Shown here one piece after another: positions 12,147 through 12,551 of a stretch of DNA of 12,551 nucleotides. Numbering within the stretch: the stretch's first letter is position 1; every line of letters starts with the position of its first letter. Source of the stretch: Hyphomicrobiales bacterium (GTDB lineage: Bacteria > Pseudomonadota > Alphaproteobacteria > Rhizobiales > CAYWUX01); contig JANQOC010000607.1 of NCBI GenBank assembly GCA_028279265.1, positions 1-12,551 on the forward strand, given 5' to 3'. Under the pieces are notes generated by a model, which saw nothing but the letters and a program-made list of their open reading frames with translations, was not told where the DNA came from and did not search any database. The position numbers were made by a program, and so were the translations under genes.

Positions 12147-12551
12147 TCAGATTCTGATATCCAGACCGGTTTTGGCCATGAACTGGGTTTCGCTCCAATC
12201 CGGATTATCCGGATGATTGTTTTCGTCGTCTTCGAGTTCCGAATTAGGATCAGAGGCCGCCTGCTTGCCGGTGTCCTCGGATTCTAAAAACTGATTTCCC
12301 GCAAAATTCTGATTTTTGAGAGAGAAGGAAAGATTATCCCTGTTCGTTTGCAAGCCGGAGTCTGTCAGCGCCTTTTCAAGGGCGCGGGCGTCTCTCTGCA
12401 GCATGTCCAGGGTTTCCGGGCGTTCGACAATGAGGTGTGTTCGGGCAGCGCCATCCCGTGCCACTTCAAGTCTGACGTCAATACGACCGAGTTCCGGCGG
12501 ATCCAGGCGAATTTCGAATTTCCGCAGGCCTTTGCCTGCTTGGCTGGCTAT
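12147..12551 (-). CDS. fliK: Flagellar hook-length control protein FliK, C-terminal part
   Basis: FliK is the secreted molecular ruler that ends hook growth and switches export specificity through its C-terminal domain and FlhB. Only the last 134 residues are in the window; the frame is open to the right edge. The segment contains the hallmark LRKFEIRLDPPELGRIDVRLEV pattern (split here as LRKFEIRLDPPELG and RIDVRLEV), followed by LIVERPETLDMLQRD, the helix that closes the FliK C-terminal core. It ends with a polar tail rich in Asn, Asp and Glu. The full protein is probably several hundred residues longer. It lies 13 bases upstream of flgD, the common fliK-flgD pairing. Confidence 0.94.
   Translation of the reverse strand: MASQAGKGLRKFEIRLDPPELGRIDVRLEVARDGAARTHLIVERPETLDMLQRDARALEKALTDSGLQTNRDNLSFSLKNQNFAGNQFLESEDTGKQAASDPNSELEDDENNHPDNPDWSETQFMAKTGLDIRI

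Overview
This window is a flagellar gene island from an alphaproteobacterium. The evidence is the set of flagellar genes together with two regulators that are characteristic of the class: FlbD, a sigma-54 activator with a degenerate receiver domain, and SciP, a small DUF1153 protein that inhibits CtrA. Base composition is moderate (roughly 50-55% G+C by eye). I cannot name the genus. I see no mobile element, CRISPR array, tRNA or rRNA gene.

Layout. The plus-strand block (160-3225) is fliI, fliJ, a 178-bp regulatory gap, yajQ, and a small predicted lipoprotein of unknown function. The minus-strand block, read from the right edge leftwards, is fliK (3' end only), flgD, a 168-bp gap, sciP, a 275-bp gap, then a tight run fliF-fliG-fliH-fliN-flbD-flhA. 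The two blocks converge, and only 9 bp separate the lipoprotein stop from the flhA stop.

How the genes work together. FliF (MS ring), FliG and FliN (C ring/switch), FlhA (export gate) and FliH-FliI-FliJ (export ATPase complex) build the basal body and its secretion apparatus. FliK sets hook length and FlgD caps the hook. FlbD times the later sigma-54-dependent genes. SciP restrains CtrA.

The most interesting material is noncoding. (1) A near-consensus sigma-54 promoter lies upstream of yajQ. It is itself a perfect 9-bp dyad, so it reads as -24/-12 on both strands, and it is preceded by two further dyads and followed by a leader hairpin. (2) One-mismatch CtrA-type boxes (TTAA-N7-TTAA) lie upstream of fliI, fliF and sciP. 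(3) Three copies of a CGGCAAAAA element occur in the gaps flanking sciP. Two of them are dyads resembling Caulobacter ftr (FlbD) sites, and one overlaps the place where the fliF promoter should lie. This suggests that CtrA switches on the fliF operon, whose product FlbD represses it, with SciP encoded immediately upstream. All of these sites were found by eye and none has been scored computationally.
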